Source of the DNA: Heterodera schachtii
Taxonomy: Eukaryota; Nematoda; Chromadorea; Rhabditida; Heteroderidae
Direction: 5' to 3'
Assembly: GCA_023374025.1 (NCBI GenBank)
Contig: SIJG01000019.1
Location: forward strand, 1,401,083-1,465,082
DNA length: 64,000 bases
The notes under the pieces are model-generated. The model was not told the origin of the DNA. It ran no database searches and saw nothing but the letters and a program-made list of their open reading frames with translations. Below, one piece after another: positions 58,240 through 64,000 of the stretch. Position 1 is the first letter of the stretch. Each line of letters opens with the position of its first letter. Position numbers and translations under genes: made by a program.

Positions 58240-58550
58240 AGGAGACATTTTTGGGAAGCCGTTTTTCAAGAAAATTTTTACCTTTTTCCGGAAATAGAAA
58301 AGTATTTTGTCTATGCGGGACATTTGGGTCCCGGGCTCATAACTCGTCATGGGTTGCTTTTATCGAAAAACATCTCTGGAAAAATTGAAAAGCTTTTGAA
58401 ATGCTATCGATGATTTACCGGATGCCGGAAAAATTTCAAAAAAACTCGAGCTAAGCACATTAGAAAATTTTAAAACCTTTTCTAGGCCAAAAGGTGGGTG
58501 AAAAAAAGTTTTCTGAGTCTTTTTTAGAGTGCTGAGTACGAACATGAATC
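58240..58550. other. More complex 300-bp island, unassigned
   Basis: Balanced composition compared with the flanks, with GACATTTGGGTCCCGGGCTC and CATAACTCGTCATGGGTTGC words. A 64-codon minus-strand frame (58360-58554) crosses it, but its product has no recognisable domain and no splice context. It could be a repeat copy whose relatives lie outside the window. Confidence 0.3.
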
Positions 58551-61500
58551 TCATTTAATTTTTAGAAATTTTTTGAAATGAAAATATGAAATGAATAAAT
58601 ATTTTTATTTAATTACCATCATTATAAACAGTACGAAACATCCGGTATTTATTATTATTAATATAAAATTCCATTAAAATACAAATTTATATACAATTTA
58701 TCCATATAAGACTTTAAAAACATATTATCAAGTGTAATAAAAACTGATGAAATTTAATCATTTTATGTTTTTGAATTGCAAAATCCGAAGCTTGCAAATT
58801 GCACACGGATTTTCAAATAAATGTTACAGATTTTGAGAAAAACAAAATTAATTTATAATAATAATTAATTTTTAAATGTAAATAATTAAATTTTTATTTT
58901 AGATTAGCTATTATTTTAAAGAAGATCAAGTAATTTCTCTTTTTTTTTAAATTTTATTATGAAAAGGAGAGTTTTTACTCTTTTTTTTACTTACTAATAA
59001 AGAGAATTTGATATCTTTAACTTATTATTATCAAATAATTGAATTGAAATTGTTAATAAAAATAAAAAATGTATCATTTAATGGTAAATATTTTATGAAC
59101 TAAATAAATTATTTATTGATAATATAAGAAAATAGTACTGTATAAACAAATATATTGGCCGTTGGAAATAAAAAAGTCTAAATCATTTTAATTAAAAAAG
59201 AAAAAAAGAATTTAAAAAATTATAATTAATCACTAATAGAATAATCTTTATTTAGATATAAATATTATTTAAATTAATTAAGATAACATTAAAAATATAT
59301 GTTTTAGTAATATCATCAACTAAAATGTTTTAAATATCTTAAACAAGTTTCATGGAATTAATTATAATATAAAACATTTTAATATAAAAAGAAAATAAAT
59401 TAAAACAATTTTTTTCAAATTTAGAGCAAACAAAACATTAATATTTTTGTTTTAAATTTCCACTTCAAGATTGTTTCCATTAATTATTTCGAAAATATTA
59501 GCATTCATTACTATGCATTAAATAGTAAAATTTAATGTTATCCTGAAATCCTTAATAACTCGTCGATAACTTGACGTTCGATTTATGAAAATGTTAGGTG
59601 TTTATTTATTTTAGATTTTATTAATATTTATTATTTAATTACTTATTTTAATTTTTATTTTTGCTTAAAGATTTCATATTTATTGAGTAATTCTCTCTTG
59701 GGCAATTGTCAAATTTATTGTTTTCCTGCTTCTCATAGTTTAATTTAATTTGTCAAATTAATTTTATTTATTAGAAAGTTATTTGTTCTCGCATCACCAT
59801 ACTTTTTGTAGTTTTGATCAATTTTAATCACGAAATGAAATTGAACAAGAGATCGATAACTGTTTCATTTTGTAACAAAAAAATATTAATAATAGTAAAT
59901 ATACTTATTATAATATTTCAATACTTATGTAAATACTTATATTTAAATAATTAGAAAATACGACTCGTAGACATTTTTTTTATTTTAAAAAATAAAATTA
60001 AAGAGAATTAAAAAATGATCATTAAAATGAATTTTAAAGAAACAATCGCTAAATAATTCACAATTATAAATCTTAAATTGCTTCTTATATATGCGAAAGA
60101 AAGAAACCAATTATCTTAAACTAGCAAAAAGTAAATTACTAGCACAAAAAATGCTTTTATTAAATATAAAAGTGGATTTGAAATGAAAATAAAACAAGTA
60201 ATACTTGTTATTAAATTAAACAATTATATTTTTATATAAATTTAAAAAGGAGATGAAATGAAGTGGAAATATAATAAACGAAATATAATAAACTAAGTTG
60301 TGGATTTATAAAAAATTTAATTTGAATAATAAATTCAATTTGAAAACTCATAAAATTATAGCAACTTTATTTTTATTCAATAATTCCCTATTGGCCAATT
60401 AATATCCGGTATCCAATAATCGATTAATTCACATTTGATTCATTAAAAAATTAATATTTTTGAATAGATTAAAAAACCCAAAAAATTAAGTAAGTAAAAT
60501 AAAAAGTGAATTATTAAATAATCACAAAAAAATGAATCAAGCAAAAACAAATTATTTCGATTTCAGTGAATCTCTACATCTCGTGAAAATAAAAATTTTT
60601 ATGTTGGAATGATCAATTTTAGATTTTAACCATAAAAAATTCGTGAAAAATTAGTGCGGAAATGTCAGTTTTTGGCATATTTTATTGAAAACCCATAAAA
60701 TTGTGAGAATAAAGAAAAAGTAGGAATCAGGTAATTATTGAAAATTAAATAAGAAAGAGCAGAAAACAATTATGTAAAAACAGATGAAGTAAAAATTTTT
60801 TTACATAAAATTAAAATAATATAAAATACCTATATTATTTGTAAATTGAACAAATATTGTAAAATTAGTTAATTGTAATACCTAAAATATAAAAGATTTT
60901 GTTAATTTAAAAATTGTTTTTTAATAAAAGGCAAAAATAATCTTATTATAAATTTATAATTAGAATTAAAAAAAAATTAATCTTTACATACAAACAAATG
61001 CAATTTAAATTATACTTATAATTATTTTGTAATATGCCCGTCGAAGTCTGTGAGACGTAAAAAAGTATCATTTAAAAAAATGTGAATTCTAACAAATAAT
61101 TTTTTATTTTATTATTTATAATTAAAGTTAAATAAACATAAATTAAATTAGAATACTGATTTAAAACCCATAAATAAGAAAAAATTAAATGTGATTTAAA
61201 AGAAAATTGCCAATGAATAACTAAAAGAGTTCCGTGAAATTACTCAAAAACAATCTAATCAATAGGTTTATAAATTGTATGTATTTAAATATTTTTGTGG
61301 TCATGTGCGCATGAAAGGGGTAAAAATGACATTTCTACTTTAAAATTTTTTTGATCAACTTTATGGAAATTTAAAAAATATACCTCCCCCCCCCAAAAAA
61401 AAAAAGAATTTATTCGAAATTTTGGAAAATTTTTTTAGGTATTTTGTTCGCTTCCGAAAATTTTCTTTGGCAAAAGAATTGGATCACCAAAAAAAAATTT

Positions 61501-62437
61501 TTTGGGTTTTTGAGAACAAAAATTTTTACACAAATTTTCGTATTTTTTGTAGTTTAAATTCATTTTTTATAGTTTTTCGGGCAAGCCGAAAAAAGATAAC
61601 AGATATTCTTATAAAACAAAAAATTTAGAAACATATTTAAAGCACTCTCTTCATTAAAAATAAGAAAGATGAAAAAAATCAAAAAACTTATTATATTAAT
61701 ATAAAAACTTAAAAGAAGTTGTGACTAATGCAAGTTCGAATCACGCTATGAAATCAAAATAAATTTTCATTAATAAATTTCAAAATAAATTGTTTGTTAA
61801 TATTATTTAATAAATGTGAAAAAGTAAACAAATGGTAAAAAATTTATTTATATGCTTACGAGGTATGACTAAATATGTCCAAATATTCAGGCTTAAAAAT
61901 TAACATTTACAATTAATTGTAAAAATTTAAATTAATAATATATTAACAATAAAAGGAATAAAAAATTATAACAAAAAAACTTTAAAAAATATATATAACA
62001 TTCTTTTCAATCATAATTTTAATATTTTTGAGTTAATTTTTCGTTAAGTTTTATTAAATATTCAATTTAAACAACAATAAATAAGAGTTATAAAATATGA
62101 GAAAATTTTATTAATAAGTTAATTTAATAATGATTTATATTATTCAATAAAATTGGAAATATTAAATAATAGGAATATAATCACTCCACAGTAATCACTT
62201 GAGAAGCGGGGGTCGTACAAATTAAGAAATTAATTTTAATTATATTTAAAAATTTATTTGAAAAGATTCCACATTAAGCGTGGCTTAAGCACAACTCAGC
62301 TTCAACAGAAAAAAAAACAGCAAGTGAGAATGACATGAAAATTCTAAAAAAAAATTATATAAAAAAGCACTAAAATAAAAGAAAAATAAAGCATTTATTT
62401 AGTAGGAGATATTAAAAAAACACCAATGAAAACACGC

Positions 62438-62552
62438 AAAATTTATTGATAATAATCGCGAGAAAAACAACTTTAGGAATAATTAAGTAAACAAGCATAA
62501 ATTGTAACACTATTTATAGAAAACATACAAAATTTTATTGATAATAATCGCC
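62438..62552. repeat. Short direct repeat pair
   Basis: AAAATTTTATTGATAATAATCG-type sequence occurs at about 62438 and 62531, about 92 bp apart, in otherwise featureless AT-rich DNA. Confidence 0.7.
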
Positions 62553-63313
62553 AAAATTTGCCTACAAATGCTAAAAATATATTATAGAAATTTAAATTAA
62601 AATGACAAAAAAATAAAATTAATTTATAAAATAAATTTTATTTTGCCATATACTTTAAAGAGATTTGTTAAAATGTAAATTCAAATATTTTAATTCGATT
62701 AAAAAATATATACAACAAAAACAAAGCTGGATAACTAATTATATGTTTTTTAATTGAATATAATGTTTTAAATGAAATTTATTATAGAAATTCAATACAA
62801 AAAACAAATTATCTTGTGTATATTCCATCATATAATATTATATTGAATTATAAAATAAATAATATTTATTATTACTCTTTTCACGAAAATGAATTAATTA
62901 AAAAAAAAAATTCAATGTAAAAACCGTAAAATTCATAATTTTTATAAATATTCAATTTTTATTTTAAAGATCACTTGGTCATTTTAGAATTCAATAATTA
63001 GACATTTAATTTTTTGTTCTTGAAAAAAAAAACAATAAAAAATTTTGCATATGCATGGAAAAAATGTTTATGAAAAATTTTTAAATTTTTGTCATTCTGT
63101 CAACAATAAATCATTGCATTTTCCTAAATTTGACCTAAAATTGATAAAAATAATTAATCAAATTATTTATTTAACTGCAATAAAATAACGAACAAATTTA
63201 TATTGAACTTTTTGGTAAAAATATTTGTTTAAATTCGAAAATTTTGTAAATTCTCAATTCTTTAGGTTTTTGGATCAAAAAAGTAAATACAATAATGAAT
63301 TGGTTTGAAATTT

Positions 63314-63399
63314 TACTTAGCTTTCTAAAGAAATTTCATGAAATTTTAAAATATTTACTTAGCTTTCTAAAGAAATTTCATGAAATTTAATTTTTCTAT
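63314..63399. repeat. 42-bp tandem duplication
   Basis: TTACTTAGCTTTCTAAAG followed by AAATTTCATGAAATTT is repeated exactly at about 63314 and 63356, a recent local duplication. Confidence 0.85.
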
Positions 63400-64000
63400 A
63401 AAATATTTTCTTAATGAACGTTCGATTTGTCATATTGAATTTATTATCTTTTATTATAATTTACAATGTTCCTATATTCACGATTTATGCCTATGTATAG
63501 AATTATTGAAAAAATTTCTATATTACTTATGAATTTGCATTATAAATTTGAAATAATAAATTACTCGATATTAATTTTATATTTTTATTCATTTAATTTT
63601 TTTATTGTCTTTTAATACCTTATTTTATTATCAATAATAAGGTAATTTGCTTAGGTGTTTGTGTTGTTCGAAAATTTATAATAAAAAAAAATTAATAATT
63701 ATTTAATTGTGTGTATTATTTTTTAGTTTATTTAAAAAAATAAAATTATAAATTTCATTAGTTTTTTGAATTAAATACATAAGTAAAAATTTAAGTATTT
63801 AAATGAATAATATCTCTCTATTAACGAATTTTTAATTAAATTTTCAATAATTTTTTTATAATAAGTCTTCTATAAATTTAAGTTTCGATATTTTTTTATT
63901 TATTTCACATCTTCTTTCATTATAATAGAATATGAATCCATAATATTTCAATTATTTATTATTAAATATGGAATTAAAAATTTTTATATTTTTTTACGCT

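Larger units (their letters stand above)
58551..64000. other. AT-rich DNA in alternating A- and T-biased blocks, no gene
   Basis: No credible gene. The + strand is A-biased to about 59.5 kb, T-biased to about 59.9 kb, A-biased to about 63.2 kb, then T-biased to the end. Motif-type sites are on the minus strand at 60585, 61310 and 62334. A C-run of ten is followed by an A-run at 61386. The frame at 61422-61628 is a Phe/Lys string. Confidence 0.5.

Noticed and set aside
18700..64000. Motif array called directly as piRNA genes
   Set aside because: The motif is not the known Caenorhabditis core, the small-RNA product cannot be seen from sequence and the lineage may lack piRNAs. Kept only as a hypothesis.

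Overview
The window looks like a piece of nematode nuclear genome. The evidence is very low GC over most of its length, tiny introns (about 50-90 bp) with GTAATTT-type donors and TTTTCAG-type acceptors, a secreted-protein gene with an effector-like layout, and a decayed F-box-like gene. A plant-parasitic or related nematode is my best guess; no single feature proves the species. Real coding sequence is sparse, about 3 kb in all. Most long open frames here are artefacts of low-complexity DNA.

Layout. 1-3.4 kb: repeat-rich intergenic DNA with a GC-cored dispersed repeat and a foldback element. 3.47-4.64 kb: a four-exon minus-strand gene for a predicted secreted 237-residue protein. 5.0-9.86 kb: a satellite of about 80 copies of a 60-bp unit with higher-order structure. 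10.96-11.85 kb: an assembly gap, followed at once by a 1.23-kb segment present again at 34.4 kb. 14.4-17.6 kb: a large imperfect inverted repeat (arms of about 0.9 kb, spacer about 1.06 kb). It carries two opposed partial copies of a gene made of tandem 75-93-bp mini-exons encoding a proline-rich repeat. The 5' exons lie in the spacer and the stop exon lies only beyond the right arm. 17.9-18.7 kb: F-box-like gene relic. 29.2-31.6 kb: a 2.3-kb homopyrimidine block built from two tandem 1.03-kb units. 31.6-33.9 kb: foldback elements, a tRNA-like sequence and a GC-rich island of perfect hairpins. 42.4-43.2 kb: nested inverted-repeat elements. 56.2-57.5 kb: two more foldback elements.

The rest, some 40 kb, is AT-rich DNA without credible genes. 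It is not featureless. It falls into blocks that are A-rich or T-rich on the given strand, and a short motif (TTTTAATCTCATG or ATTTTCATG on the T-rich strand) recurs in it. In every instance I trust, the motif's orientation follows the block, and it is followed by 20-40 bases of more complex, mostly unique sequence. This is the most interesting unexplained signal: either a very decayed oriented repeat or an array of small transcription units. I could not count it exhaustively or test it against transcripts.
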